Assembly (NCBI RefSeq): GCF_007858445.1
Contig: NZ_VIGV01000003.1
Location: 372,001 to 436,000, forward strand
From: Tsukamurella sputi
GTDB taxonomy: Bacteria > Actinomycetota > Actinomycetes > Mycobacteriales > Mycobacteriaceae
Direction of reading: 5' to 3'
DNA: 64,000 nt
The position numbers were made by a program, and so were the translations under genes. Positions 53,379 through 62,224 of this stretch are shown here, piece by piece (position 1 is the first letter of the stretch; every line of letters starts with the position of its first letter). The notes below the pieces were generated by a model. The model made no database searches and was not told where the DNA came from. It saw only the letters and a program-made list of their open reading frames with translations.

Positions 53379-53416
53379 GCCTTGTCACGGGTGGTGGTGT
53401 CCGCTGTACTGAGACG

Positions 53417-53914
53417 GTGGGCACCACCATTCGGCCGCTCCGGGCCGAGGATCGGACGGCGCTCGAGTCCTTTCCGCTCCGGGTGTCGCCCGAGACCGCG
53501 CGCACCCGGTTCCATGGGCCGATGAAGATGCTCACGCCGGCCACACTCGACCTGCTGCTAGGCCTGGAACCCGGCTGCCGCGAGGCGGTGGTCGCGGTCG
53601 ACGAGCGCGGGATAGCCGGCGTCGCGCGTTTCGCCCGTGACGCGTGCGGCGATCCGGCGTCCGGCATCGCCGAAATCGCGATCATCGTCGCCGACGACCG
53701 GCAGCGCAGCGGACTCGGTCGCGACCTGATGCTCGCCCTCGCCGGGCTCGCCCGGGCAGCCGGGATCGCGACTTTCCGGGCCACCATGCAGGAGGACAAC
53801 GACGGTGCTCGGCGCTTCGTCGGGCGCCTGGCGCCCGGCACACCGGAGCGGTTCGTCCGCAACACAGTGGTGGCGGAGCTGCCCGTAGCCGCGCTCGTGT
53901 CGGAACGCGATTGA
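53417..53914 (+). CDS. GNAT-family N-acetyltransferase
   Basis: A 165-residue acetyltransferase-fold protein. It begins TIRPLRAEDRTALESFPLRVSPETARTRFHG, resembling the GNAT portion of acetyl-CoA synthetase-modifying (PatZ/MtKat-like) proteins. The acetyl-CoA loop IVADDRQRSGLGRDLMLALAGLARAAGI gives the Q/RxxGxG pyrophosphate motif. In mycobacteria such an enzyme regulates acyl-CoA ligases by lysine acetylation, but similarity here is only partial, so target and role are open. It lies 38 bp after cyp125 and may be cotranscribed. GTG 53417 start. Confidence 0.8.
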   Translation: MGTTIRPLRAEDRTALESFPLRVSPETARTRFHGPMKMLTPATLDLLLGLEPGCREAVVAVDERGIAGVARFARDACGDPASGIAEIAIIVADDRQRSGLGRDLMLALAGLARAAGIATFRATMQEDNDGARRFVGRLAPGTPERFVRNTVVAELPVAALVSERD

Positions 53915-54029
53915 TCGTCGGAGGCGCCCACCATGGGAGGTGCATTCGCGACCAGTGCGCTCAATGCGGGTGCCTTCTTCGGTCCTGTCCTCGCCCGGCG
54001 ATCATCGGGCGCCGGTGAACCGGCTCAGC

Positions 54030-55202
54030 TCACGCAGGCTTGTCCGCGCCCACCAGCCACATCGAGAAGTACTGCGAGCCACCGCCGTAGGCGTGCCCGA
54101 GGGCGGTGCGGGCACCGTCGACCTGGTAGTTCCCGGCCCGGCCCATGACCTGCTTGGCGGCCTCGGCGAACCGGATCATGCCCGACGCGCCGATCGGGTT
54201 GGACGACAGCACGCCGCCGGACGGATTCACGGGCAGCTCCCCGCCGATCTCGGTGCCCCCGGACTCGGTGAGCTTCCAGCCCTGGCCCTCGGGCACGAAG
54301 CCCAGGTTCTCCAGCCACATCGGCTCGAACCAGGAGAAGGGCACGTAGATCTCCGCGGCATCGACCTGCCGCAACGGGTCGGTGATGCCGGCGTCGCGCC
54401 AGAGCGCCGCGGCGGCGTCCCGGCCGGCCTGCGGGCTGACGTGTTCGCGGCCGGCGTAGGCGAGAGGCTCGGTCCGCATGGCGGTCGCGAGCACCCAGCC
54501 GACGCGGTTGCCCGTGGCGGCCTCCGAGGCCTTGGCGGCGTCCTCGTCGCCCAGGACGATCGCGCACGCGCCGTCGGACGACGGGCAGGTCTCGTCGAAT
54601 CGGATGGGGTCCCACAGCATCTGGGAGGATTGCACCGATTCCAGTGTGATGTCGGGCTGGTGCAGGTGCGCGAGCGGGTTGCGGGCGCCGTTGCGACGGT
54701 CCTTCACCGCGACCATCGCGCCGACGTGGTCGGGGGCGCCCGAGCGGCGGATGTAGGAGCGCACGTGCGGGGCGAAGTAGCCGCCCGCGCCCGCGCCGAC
54801 GGGCACGGTGAAGGGCACCGGGATCGACAGCGCCCACATGGCGTTCGACTCGGACTGCTTCTCCCACGCCACCGTCAGCACGCGCTTGTGGACGCCCGCC
54901 TTGACGAGAGCCGCCGCCACGGCGGCGGTGGAGCCGCCGACCGAACCGGCGGTGTGCACGCGCAGCAGCGGCTTGCCGACGGCGCCCAGCGCGTCGGCGA
55001 GGAACAGCTCGGGCATCATCACGCCCTCGAACATGTCCGGCGCCTTGCCGATCACGATCGCGTCGATGTCCGCCATCGTCGTGCCGGCGTCGGCGAGCGC
55101 GGCGTCGACGGCCTCGCGGATCATGCCGGCCATCGAGACGTCGGTGCGCTTGGCGCGGTGACGGGTCTGGCCCGTTCCGAGTACGGCGGTGGGCTTGCCC
55201 AT
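54030..55202 (-). CDS. ltp3: Thiolase-like lipid-transfer protein Ltp3
   Basis: A 390-residue thiolase-fold protein without the standard catalytic Cys context, here TAGSVGGSTAAVAAALVKAGVHKRVLTVAWEKQSES. Other segments are IGKAPDMFEGVMMPELFLADALGAVGKPLLRVH, SSDGACAIVLGDEDAAKA, PFSWFEPMWLENLGF and NPSGGVLSSNPIGASGMIRFAEAAKQVMG. It corresponds to Rv3523. With Ltp4 and the DUF35 protein it probably forms an aldolase-type complex for branched (C24) sterol side chains; this is inference by analogy with Ltp2-ChsH2. ATG 55202 overlaps the ltp4 stop. Confidence 0.9.
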   Translation of the reverse strand: MGKPTAVLGTGQTRHRAKRTDVSMAGMIREAVDAALADAGTTMADIDAIVIGKAPDMFEGVMMPELFLADALGAVGKPLLRVHTAGSVGGSTAAVAAALVKAGVHKRVLTVAWEKQSESNAMWALSIPVPFTVPVGAGAGGYFAPHVRSYIRRSGAPDHVGAMVAVKDRRNGARNPLAHLHQPDITLESVQSSQMLWDPIRFDETCPSSDGACAIVLGDEDAAKASEAATGNRVGWVLATAMRTEPLAYAGREHVSPQAGRDAAAALWRDAGITDPLRQVDAAEIYVPFSWFEPMWLENLGFVPEGQGWKLTESGGTEIGGELPVNPSGGVLSSNPIGASGMIRFAEAAKQVMGRAGNYQVDGARTALGHAYGGGSQYFSMWLVGADKPA

Positions 55203-56281
55203 CACTTGGCCTCCATCACTGCGATCAGGTTCTGCTGCAGGGCGTGCCCGCTGGTGGCGTGTGCGAGGACGCGGTCGGCGTCTCCGTTCCAGACGGCGCG
55301 GGCCGCCTCGCCGATCCGGGCCAGGCCCGCGGAGAACATCGGGTTCCCCACGAGCGCACCGCCGGACGGGTTGATCCGCGCGTCGTCGCCGAGACCGATC
55401 GCGGACCGCAGGATGAGCTCCTGGTGGGTGAACGGCGCGTGCAGTTCGGCGAGTTGCACGCCGTCGGTGCCGGCCGCACGAGCGGCGGCCTCGGTCGACG
55501 GGGACTGCGTGAGGTCACGCGAACCCAGCGCAGGGGAGTCGATCCGATGCTCGAGGCCGGTGATGAACGCGGGATTCTCACGGAGCTCGCGGGCGCGCTC
55601 GGCCGAGGCCAGGATCGCGACCGCGGCACCGTCGGTGATCGGCGCGATGTCGTGGCGTCGCAGCGGATCGGCCCACAGCGGCTCGTTCAGGAGTGCCTCG
55701 GGATCGACGGTGCGAGAGAACTGCGCCGCCGGGTTCGAAGTCGCATCCCCCAGGCTGCGCGCCGCCACGGCGGCCATGTCGGCCTCGGTCCAGGCACCGG
55801 AATCGATGCCTGCACGGGCCTGCAGCGCGGCGACGGACACCGAGTCGGGCCACAGCGGCGCGACGGTGTACGGATCCAACTGCATGGTGAGGGTGCGGCG
55901 CAGGACGCCGGCGGAGGACTTGCCGAAGCCGTAGACGAGGGCGGTGTCGACCTCGCCGGTGCGGATCTTCACCCAGGCCTCGTACAGCGCCCAGGCGGCG
56001 TCCATCTCCACGTGCGACTCGTTGATCGGCGGCACGGCGCCGATGGAGTCGATCGCGGCGATGAACGAGAAGGCGCGGCCCGCCAGGTAGTCCGACGAGC
56101 CGGAGCACCAGAAACCGATGTCGGACTTGGTGAGACCGGTCTGGGCGAAGACGTCGGCGAACAGCGGGATCAGCATCTCCACGCCGTTGGTGGTGGTCTG
56201 CGCGGCGCGCAGCCAGGGGGTGGCGGCGTATCCGACGACGGCGACGGAGCCGTCCGGATCGGTGCAGGTACGTGTGCTCAC
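55202..56281 (-). CDS. ltp4: Thiolase-like lipid-transfer protein Ltp4
   Basis: A 359-residue thiolase-fold protein: VAVVGYAATPWLRAAQTTTNGVEMLIPLF, GFWCSGSSDYLAGRAFSFIAAIDSIGAVPPINESHVEMDAAWALYEAW, ITDGAAVAILASAERA, INPSGGALVGNPMFSAGLARIGEAARAVW. Corresponds to Rv3522. The likely nucleophile position is not a classical Cys, suggesting aldolase rather than thiolase chemistry. It starts at GTG 56281 inside the DUF35 stop (GTGA) and ends in the ltp3 start, so the three proteins are made together. Confidence 0.9.
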   Translation of the reverse strand: MSTRTCTDPDGSVAVVGYAATPWLRAAQTTTNGVEMLIPLFADVFAQTGLTKSDIGFWCSGSSDYLAGRAFSFIAAIDSIGAVPPINESHVEMDAAWALYEAWVKIRTGEVDTALVYGFGKSSAGVLRRTLTMQLDPYTVAPLWPDSVSVAALQARAGIDSGAWTEADMAAVAARSLGDATSNPAAQFSRTVDPEALLNEPLWADPLRRHDIAPITDGAAVAILASAERARELRENPAFITGLEHRIDSPALGSRDLTQSPSTEAAARAAGTDGVQLAELHAPFTHQELILRSAIGLGDDARINPSGGALVGNPMFSAGLARIGEAARAVWNGDADRVLAHATSGHALQQNLIAVMEAK

Positions 56282-57237
56282 AGGTGCTTCTCGTAACTGG
56301 AGTAGGGGGCGTCGGGCTCACCGGTTGGTTCGAAATGCGAGATGTTGCCAGGACTCTCGGTCCACTCCTCGCGCGGCTTCCACACGGCTCGCACCCGCAT
56401 GCCCATGCGGACCTCGGACGGTTCGCAGCCGAGGACGAGATGGAGGAACGGGATGTCGGCACCGTCGATCAGGACGTAGGCGGCGACGTACGGAGGCTTG
56501 ATCCGCTGGCCCTGGAAGGGCACGTTGACCACGCAGAACGTGGTGACGACGCCGGTGTCCGGGAGATCGACCTCCTCGGTGGTGGGGATGCCGTCGATGG
56601 GGCAGGCGTTGCGTGGCGGGACGTAGACGTTGCCGCACGTCCCGCACCGCTGGCCCAGCAGTCGGCCCTCGGCGAGGGCCTGCAGGTACCGGGTCTCCGG
56701 GACGGACGCCGAGTGCTCGAGCCGCAGGGCGACGGGGGTGGTGAGGATCTCGATCGGATCGGTCTCCGCGGCGGTGTCGGGGGTCCCGCTGCCCTCCCCG
56801 GGGACGAAGCAGGCGATGTCGCCGATCGCGCCGGTGGTCTCCGCGATCCAGCGGGCGTGCACGCGCATCCCGGTCGAGATCTCCTCGGGCCCCGCGACGT
56901 CGACCGCGTGCAGGAGCGCGGTATCGGCACCGTCGAGCCTGATGAGCGCGTAGGCGAAGGGCCGGTCGAAGGGCTGGCCGTCCACCGGGTGCGCGTTCCA
57001 CGTCCAACTGGTCACCGTGCCCGTGTCGGAGACGGGAACGACGTCGGTGAGGGCGGCGGTCGTGTCGGGATCGAACTCCAGTGGCGGGACGTGCACCCGT
57101 CCGGCGGCGTCCCGGGTGCCGACGATGCGGCGCTCACGGAGGTTCGTCATGAACGCGCCCAGCACCGGCCCGAGCGACCGGGTGTAGTCGAAGGACAGGT
57201 TCATCGGCGCCGAGAGGGTCTGCGGTTCTGCGGTCAC
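56278..57237 (-). CDS. DUF35/OB-fold acyl-CoA-binding protein (Rv3521-like)
   Basis: A 319-residue protein with two DUF35-like OB-fold units. The first covers about residues 50-140 (GTVTSWTWNAHPVDGQPFDRPFAYALIRLDGADTALLH). The second has a zinc-ribbon start, RCGTCGNVYVPPRNACPIDG (three visible Cys), followed by TFCVVNVPFQGQRIKPPYVAAYVLIDGADIPFLHLVLG. DUF35 proteins serve as partners of thiolase-like aldolases. As first gene of the Rv3521-ltp4-ltp3 operon it is the predicted partner of Ltp3/Ltp4. GTG 57237 is taken as start; ATG 57204 (MNLSFDY) is an alternative. An exact KstR box lies 9 bp upstream. Confidence 0.87.
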   Translation of the reverse strand: MTAEPQTLSAPMNLSFDYTRSLGPVLGAFMTNLRERRIVGTRDAAGRVHVPPLEFDPDTTAALTDVVPVSDTGTVTSWTWNAHPVDGQPFDRPFAYALIRLDGADTALLHAVDVAGPEEISTGMRVHARWIAETTGAIGDIACFVPGEGSGTPDTAAETDPIEILTTPVALRLEHSASVPETRYLQALAEGRLLGQRCGTCGNVYVPPRNACPIDGIPTTEEVDLPDTGVVTTFCVVNVPFQGQRIKPPYVAAYVLIDGADIPFLHLVLGCEPSEVRMGMRVRAVWKPREEWTESPGNISHFEPTGEPDAPYSSYEKHL

Positions 57238-57245
57238 CTCACGAG

Positions 57246-57259
57246 TGAAACATGTTCTA
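57246..57259. promoter_or_regulatory. KstR-type operator (exact consensus)
   Basis: TGAAACATGTTCTA fits TNNAACNNGTTNNA exactly. It is shared between the DUF35-ltp4-ltp3 operon (-) and the acyl-CoA synthetase gene (+). Confidence 0.85.
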
Positions 57260-57367
57260 ACTTTTTGGCGCAAGGGTATCCCGGAAAAGGCATTCAGGAC
57301 CTACCGTGGAGACGTTCGCACCGCTTTCGACGAACCGGTGTCCCGCCACGAACCTGTGAGGTGTTCC

Positions 57368-58918
57368 ATGGACGATCTGCATCGCGAGCCGCTCGCCGGC
57401 GACATCCTGCTCGGCTCACTCAGCGCCTACCCCGACCGCGTCGCCGTCCACGTGACCGGGCCCGACAGTGACAGCACCCTGACCTACGCGCAGGTGCGCG
57501 ACGAGGTGAGTCGCTACGCCCAGGCCTACGCGTCCTTCGGGCTCGGCCTCGGGAGCCCCGTCGCGATGCTGTCCGGCAATCGGCACGAGGTGCTGATCGC
57601 GCAGTCCACCAATCTCATCACCGGCGTCCGGTTCGCCGCGCTGCACCCCATGGGCTCGCTCGACGATCACGTCTACGTCATGGAGGACGCGGGCATCGAG
57701 ACCCTGATCTACGATCCGCGTCTCTACGAGCAGCGTGCCGCGGACCTGCGCGAACGGGTCCCCGGGTTGCAGTTGCTCTCGCTCGGGCCGACGGAGGCGG
57801 GGGTCGACCTCGCCGCCGCGGCGGCGGGATTCGCGCCCGGACCGCTTTCGGCGCACACCGCCGACCCGTCGTCGACCGCGAGCCTCGCGTACACCGGCGG
57901 TACTACGGGCAAGAGCAAGGGCGTGATGCTCAGCTACTCCGGCGGCGCATCGCTGCTGCGCATCCAGCGCACGGAGTGGGAATGGCCGGAGGAGATCCGG
58001 TTCCTCGTGTGCGCCCCGCTCAGCCACGCGGGCGGTGCGTTCTGGAACCCCACGTCGATGGCCGGCGGATCCATGGTCGTGCTGCCGCGGTTCGAACCCG
58101 AGGCCGTGCTCGCGGCGATCGAGAAGTACCGGATCACCGCGACGATGTTGGTACCCACCATGATCTACGCCCTGCTCGACCACCCGAAGTTCGACGACTA
58201 CGACCTCTCCAGCCTCGAGACCGTCTTCTACGGTGCGTCGGCGATCTCGCCGACCCGACTCACCGAGGCCATCGAGCGCATCGGCCCCAAGTTCTTCCAG
58301 TTCTACGGCCAGGCGGAATGCCCGATGACCATCGCGGTGCTGCGGCGGGGCGACCACGACCCGTCGAAGCCCGAGCGGCTGGCGAGCTGCGGGCGGCCGG
58401 TCCCGTGGGTGCACGTCGCCCTGCTCGACGATGCCGGGCGCACCGTCGAACCCGGTGAGCCGGGGGAGATCTGCGTGCGTGGCCCTCTCGTGATGCAGGG
58501 GTATCTGAACAAGCCCGAGCAGACGGCGGAGGCGACGGAGCACGGCTGGCTGCACACCGGTGACGTGGGGCGCTTCGACGACGAGGGCTACCTGTACATC
58601 GTCGACCGGAAGAAGGACATGGTCGTGACCGGCGGCTTCAACGTCTTCCCGCGCGAGGTGGAGGACGTCATCTCCACGCACCCGGCGGTCGCCTCGGTGG
58701 CGGTCATCGGCGTCCCGGACGACAAGTGGGGCGAAGCCGTCAAGGCCGTGGTGGTCCCGCGCGCCGGGGCGACGGTGGAGGTCGAGGAGCTGCGGGAGCT
58801 GGTACGCGACCGGAAGGGCGCCGTCTACACCCCGAAGACCGTGGACTTCGTCGAATCGATCCCCGTCAGCCCCCTCGGCAAGCCGGACAAGAAGGCCTTG
58901 CGCGCCCAGTACGCCTGA
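57368..58918 (+). CDS. Acyl-CoA synthetase (FadD family), KstR-controlled
   Basis: AMP-forming ligase of 516 residues: LAYTGGTTGKSKGVMLSYSGG (P-loop), LVPTMIYALLDHPKFDDYDLSSLETVFYGASAISP, FYGQAECPMTIAVL, WLHTGDVGRFDDEGYLYIVDRKKDMVVTGGFNVFPREVE, and a C-terminal Lys in PVSPLGKPDKKAL. The segment LHPMGSLDDHVYVMEDA recalls FadD8-like proteins. It does not read like FadD19. It probably activates a sterol side-chain acid; which one is unknown. ATG 57368 is chosen because an upstream in-frame start at 57245 would overlap the KstR box. Confidence 0.87.
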   Translation: MDDLHREPLAGDILLGSLSAYPDRVAVHVTGPDSDSTLTYAQVRDEVSRYAQAYASFGLGLGSPVAMLSGNRHEVLIAQSTNLITGVRFAALHPMGSLDDHVYVMEDAGIETLIYDPRLYEQRAADLRERVPGLQLLSLGPTEAGVDLAAAAAGFAPGPLSAHTADPSSTASLAYTGGTTGKSKGVMLSYSGGASLLRIQRTEWEWPEEIRFLVCAPLSHAGGAFWNPTSMAGGSMVVLPRFEPEAVLAAIEKYRITATMLVPTMIYALLDHPKFDDYDLSSLETVFYGASAISPTRLTEAIERIGPKFFQFYGQAECPMTIAVLRRGDHDPSKPERLASCGRPVPWVHVALLDDAGRTVEPGEPGEICVRGPLVMQGYLNKPEQTAEATEHGWLHTGDVGRFDDEGYLYIVDRKKDMVVTGGFNVFPREVEDVISTHPAVASVAVIGVPDDKWGEAVKAVVVPRAGATVEVEELRELVRDRKGAVYTPKTVDFVESIPVSPLGKPDKKALRAQYA

Positions 58919-58940
58919 GGCGCGGCGAAACCGACTTCGG

Positions 58941-58990
58941 CAGCGTCAACCCATACCGTCACCTGCGGATTCGGTAACGGGTTGACGCTG
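58941..58990. terminator. Long hairpin between convergent genes
   Basis: CAGCGTCAACCC (58941-58952) pairs perfectly with GGGTTGACGCTG (58979-58990). A nested TACCG/CGGTA pairing continues the stem. It lies between the synthetase and echA19 ends and could stop transcription from both sides. Confidence 0.72.
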
Positions 58991-59008
58991 TCACGTCAGC
59001 ACGGGGGA

Positions 59009-59803
59009 TCAGCGGCCCTCGAAGACGGGCGTGCGCTTCTCGGCGAAGGCGCGGGGCCCTTCCTTGGCATCCTGCGAGAGGAAGACGGGCAGGCCCTCCT
59101 CGGCGTCGACCCGGAAGGCCTCCTCCTCGTGCATCCCCTCCGTGGCACGCATGGTGCGGAGCATCGCCTGCACGGCGAGCGGGCCGTTGGCGTTGATGAG
59201 CTCGGCCAGCTCGAGCGCCTTGTCGAGGGCGGTGCCGTCGGGGACCACGTGCCCGATCAGCCCGTAGTCCTTCGCCTCGGCTGCACTGATGTGCCGGCCC
59301 GTCAGCAGCAGATCCGCGGCGACCGTGTACGGGATCTGGCGCGGCAGGCGCACAGCGGAGCCGCCCATCGGGTACAGGCTCCACTTGGCCTCGGAGACGC
59401 CGAACCGCGCGCTCTCGCCCGCGACGCGGATGTCGGTGCCCTGCAGGATCTCCGTACCGCCGGCGATCGCCGCGCCTTCGACGGCCGCGATGAGCGGCTT
59501 TCCCGGCCGACGGCCCTTGATCAGGCCCGGAATCCGGGCCGGATCGAAGCCGCCGCCCTCGGACATGGCCTCGCCCGGGTTGGACTTGGCCATGTTCTTC
59601 AGGTCCGCGCCGGCGCAGAAGGCGCCGCCCGCGCCCGTGAGCACGGCGCTGCGGATCCCGGGATCGGCGTCGATCCGGTCCCAGGCGTCGCTGAGGATCT
59701 GGAGCATCTCGCCGGTGAGTGCGTTCTTGCGCTCCGGGCGGTTCATGGTGATGAGCAGCGTGTGGCCGCGCTGCTCGACGAGGGCGTGCGGGGCGTCGGT
59801 CAT
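59009..59803 (-). CDS. echA19: Steroid enoyl-CoA hydratase EchA19
   Basis: A 264-residue crotonase that hydrates enoyl-CoA intermediates of the sterol side chain. Oxyanion segments are [10 protein letters not shown] and [50 protein letters not shown], with the catalytic acidic residues expected there. The C-terminal [38 protein letters not shown] is typical of EchA19 (Rv3516). It is divergent from the NPD-family gene, with a one-mismatch KstR box 75 bp upstream. In M. tuberculosis it neighbours fadD19; here a different fadD lies convergent. Confidence 0.9.
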   Translation of the reverse strand: MTDAPHALVEQRGHTLLITMNRPERKNALTGEMLQILSDAWDRIDADPGIRSAVLTGAGGAFCAGADLKNMAKSNPGEAMSEGGGFDPARIPGLIKGRRPGKPLIAAVEGAAIAGGTEILQGTDIRVAGESARFGVSEAKWSLYPMGGSAVRLPRQIPYTVAADLLLTGRHISAAEAKDYGLIGHVVPDGTALDKALELAELINANGPLAVQAMLRTMRATEGMHEEEAFRVDAEEGLPVFLSQDAKEGPRAFAEKRTPVFEGR

Positions 59804-59877
59804 GCCGGAGGCTCCTTGTCGTCGAGGACCCTCGCTGAAACGAGGATCGGCAATTGCGGGAATCCGCTTCCCCGGAC

Positions 59878-59891
59878 AGTAACAGGTTCTA
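59878..59891. promoter_or_regulatory. KstR-like operator (one mismatch)
   Basis: AGTAACAGGTTCTA departs from TNNAACNNGTTNNA only at the first base. It lies between divergent echA19 and the NPD-family gene, 31 bp before the latter. Confidence 0.65.
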
Positions 59892-59922
59892 GTTTGGTGG
59901 AAAGAAGTCTTCAGGAGGATTC

Positions 59923-61026
59923 ATGCGCACACCCCTGTGCGAGGACCTGGGCATCCAGTACCCGGTCATCGCGTTCACCCCGTCGGAGCACGTCGCCGCA
60001 GCGGTCTCCCGGGCCGGCGGCCTCGGCGTGCTCGGCTGCGTCCGGTTCAACGACCCCGGCGAGCTCGACGCCGTCCTCGACTGGATGGACGCCAACACCG
60101 ACGGTCGCCCCTACGGCGTCGACATCGTGATGCCCAACAAGGTGCCCACCGAGGGCACCGCCACGGATCTCACCGAGCTCATTCCCGAGGAGCACCGGGC
60201 CTTCGTCGAGCGGACGCTCCGGGAGCTGGGGGTGCCCGAGCTGCCCGACGGTGCCGCCGGCGCAGGCGTGCTCGGCTGGCTGCACTCCGTGGCGCGCTCG
60301 CACGTCGACGTCGCTCTGGGGCACCGGATCGCGTTGATCGCCAACGCCCTCGGCTCGCCGCCGGCGGACGTGATCGACGCGGCGCACGAGCACGGGGTCA
60401 AGGTCGCCGCGCTGGCCGGCCGCGCCAAGCACGCTCGCGCCCACGTCGACAACGGCGTCGACATCGTCATCGCGCAGGGATACGAGGCCGGCGGCCACAC
60501 CGGCGAGATCGCCTCGATGGTGCTGCTCCCCGAGATCGTCGACGAGGTGGGCGAGGACGCCACGGTCGTCGCGGCCGGCGGCATCGGGTCCGGACGGCAG
60601 ATCGCCGCCGCGCTCACCCTCGGCGCCGAGGGGGTGTGGATGGGCTCGTACTGGCTCACCACCACCGAGTACCTCGAGACGCACACGAAGTCGCAGACGA
60701 TGCAGGAGGCCCTCGTCGCCGCGACGAGTGCCGACACCGTTCGCACCCGGATCTTCTCCGGGAAGCCGGCCCGCCTCCTCAAGACCCGTTGGACGGAGGC
60801 CTGGGAGGCGCCGGGGGCACCGTCGGCGCTGCCCATGCCCCTGCAGAACCTGCTGGTGGGGGAGGCGCACTCGCGAATCCACGCCTCCGGCGATCCGTCC
60901 GTGGTAGCCATGCCGGTCGGCCAGATCGTGGGCCGGATGAACGCCGTGCGACCCGTCGCCGAGATCATGGCCGAACTGGTCGGCGAGTTCGAGGATGCGG
61001 TCGACCGCCTGAACCTGGCACGCTGA
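59923..61026 (+). CDS. NPD-family FMN oxidoreductase (nitronate monooxygenase-like)
   Basis: A 367-residue TIM-barrel flavoprotein of the 2-nitropropane dioxygenase family: LGIQYPVIAFTPSEHVAAAVSRAGGLGVLG, YGVDIVMPNK, VIAQGYEAGGHTGEIASMVLLPEIVDEV, TVVAAGGIGSGRQIAAALTLGAEGVWMGSYWL. The His in GGHTG is the usual catalytic base. It differs from IpdC (44351) and is probably a double-bond or side-chain redox enzyme for sterols; this is inference from the KstR-like box and the echA19 divergence. AGGAGG precedes ATG 59923. Confidence 0.87.
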   Translation: MRTPLCEDLGIQYPVIAFTPSEHVAAAVSRAGGLGVLGCVRFNDPGELDAVLDWMDANTDGRPYGVDIVMPNKVPTEGTATDLTELIPEEHRAFVERTLRELGVPELPDGAAGAGVLGWLHSVARSHVDVALGHRIALIANALGSPPADVIDAAHEHGVKVAALAGRAKHARAHVDNGVDIVIAQGYEAGGHTGEIASMVLLPEIVDEVGEDATVVAAGGIGSGRQIAAALTLGAEGVWMGSYWLTTTEYLETHTKSQTMQEALVAATSADTVRTRIFSGKPARLLKTRWTEAWEAPGAPSALPMPLQNLLVGEAHSRIHASGDPSVVAMPVGQIVGRMNAVRPVAEIMAELVGEFEDAVDRLNLAR

Positions 61027-61030
61027 CCCC

Positions 61031-61528
61031 ATGGGAACGAATCAGCGCGGCACGATCCAGATGACCGAGGCGGAGGTCGAGGAGTTCCTCGAGCGCAGCC
61101 GCACCGCCACCATCGCCACCATCGGCGCGAACGGGGCGCCCCATCTCGTCGCCATGTGGTACGCCGTGATCGACGGCGACCTGTGGATCGAGACCAAGGC
61201 CAAGTCGCAGAAGGTCGTGAACCTGCGCCGCAATCCGACCATGAGCGCCTCGATCGAGTCCGGCCATTCGTACGATGCACTGCGCGGTATCGCCATCGAG
61301 GGCACCGCGGAGATCGTCGAGGACGAGGCGACGGTGCGCGCCGTGTGCGAGCAGGTCTACGAGCGCTACTTCGGGCCGTACACCGAGGAGCTCAAGCCGG
61401 CGATCGACGCGATGATGAACAAGCGGGTCGCGGTGCGGTTGCGGGCCGATCGCGTGCGCAGCTGGGATCACCGCAAGCTCGGCATGCCCGAGATGCCCGT
61501 CAGCGGAAGCACCGCGGCGTACCTGTAG
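61031..61528 (+). CDS. Pyridoxamine 5'-phosphate oxidase-like split-barrel protein
   Basis: A 165-residue flavin/deazaflavin-binding fold protein. It has FLERSRTATIATIGANGAPHLVAMWYAVIDGDLWIETKAKSQKVVNLRRNPTMSASIESG, the usual pattern of the PNPOx-like/FDOR group that in actinobacteria often bind F420. The cofactor cannot be told from sequence alone. It starts 4 nt after the NPD-family stop, so cotranscription and a reductive role on the same substrate are likely. ATG 61031. Confidence 0.85.
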   Translation: MGTNQRGTIQMTEAEVEEFLERSRTATIATIGANGAPHLVAMWYAVIDGDLWIETKAKSQKVVNLRRNPTMSASIESGHSYDALRGIAIEGTAEIVEDEATVRAVCEQVYERYFGPYTEELKPAIDAMMNKRVAVRLRADRVRSWDHRKLGMPEMPVSGSTAAYL

Positions 61529-61537
61529 GGCACGGGA

Positions 61538-62221
61538 ATGCCCGGATCACACGCGCAATCGGCCGCCGACGGACTGGTGGAGATCAGTCCCTGCGTCGGG
61601 GGCCTCGTCCGTACCTGGTCGTCCGACGGTGCCTCCCGGCTCTGGTCGGTACCGGAGGACGGCTGGCTCCGCGAGGCGCAGGGGACGGGGCGCATCGGCA
61701 GGCTCTCCCGCAAGGAGGGCCGGTACCGCGAGGCGGGGGAGCTGTCCGAGGCCGGCGGTGAGCTCCTCGTACGGCCACGCGTCCCGATGCGGGCGGAGGA
61801 CGGGAGCCTCACGATGGAGGCGCGCGCCGTCCCGCTCGGTCCCGAGAAGCGGGCGTCCCGCTCGACCTTCGAGGACTTCCGGGAGGTGCTCACGCAGGCC
61901 GTGACGCACTGCGCCGAGACCGACGAGTACCTGGTGGTGGAGCGGGGCGCGCACGACGCCGGGCGGGAACCCTTCTGCCTCTTCGCGGTCCTGCCCGCGG
62001 GTGAGGCGCCGGGCGTCTTCGTCACCGTCGTCGAGACCGCGCCGCCGCCGCGGGACTCGGAGCTGTGGGCGCCCTACGTCGACGAGTGGGACCGGTCGGC
62101 GACGATCAGCGCGCCGTCGAACCCCGAGACCGTGGCGACCGCCCCGACCGTGATGATCGAGGCGATCAGAGCCTGGGAGCTCGACCCGTGGGACCTCGCC
62201 TTCACGTTCGGCCGACGGTGA
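61538..62221 (+). CDS. Hypothetical protein in the NPD/split-barrel operon
   Basis: Not recognised. A soluble 227-residue product without signal peptide or membrane helix. It has a basic N-terminal third (WLREAQGTGRIGRLSRKEGRYREAGELSEAGGELLVRPRVP), a helix FEDFREVLTQAVTHCAETDEYLVVERG, a strand pair FCLFAVLPAGEAPGVFVTVVETAPPP, and the end WELDPWDLAFTFGR. It starts 9 nt after the split-barrel gene and ends 3 nt from the convergent F420 gene. It may be an accessory protein of this KstR-linked operon. Confidence 0.72.
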   Translation: MPGSHAQSAADGLVEISPCVGGLVRTWSSDGASRLWSVPEDGWLREAQGTGRIGRLSRKEGRYREAGELSEAGGELLVRPRVPMRAEDGSLTMEARAVPLGPEKRASRSTFEDFREVLTQAVTHCAETDEYLVVERGAHDAGREPFCLFAVLPAGEAPGVFVTVVETAPPPRDSELWAPYVDEWDRSATISAPSNPETVATAPTVMIEAIRAWELDPWDLAFTFGRR

Positions 62222-62224
62222 CGC

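Noticed and set aside
57368-58918. Calling the ligase FadD19 because echA19 is nearby
   Set aside because: Its motif sequences differ from FadD19, and the gene is convergent rather than divergent to echA19. A FadD8-like origin fits better, so no symbol was given.
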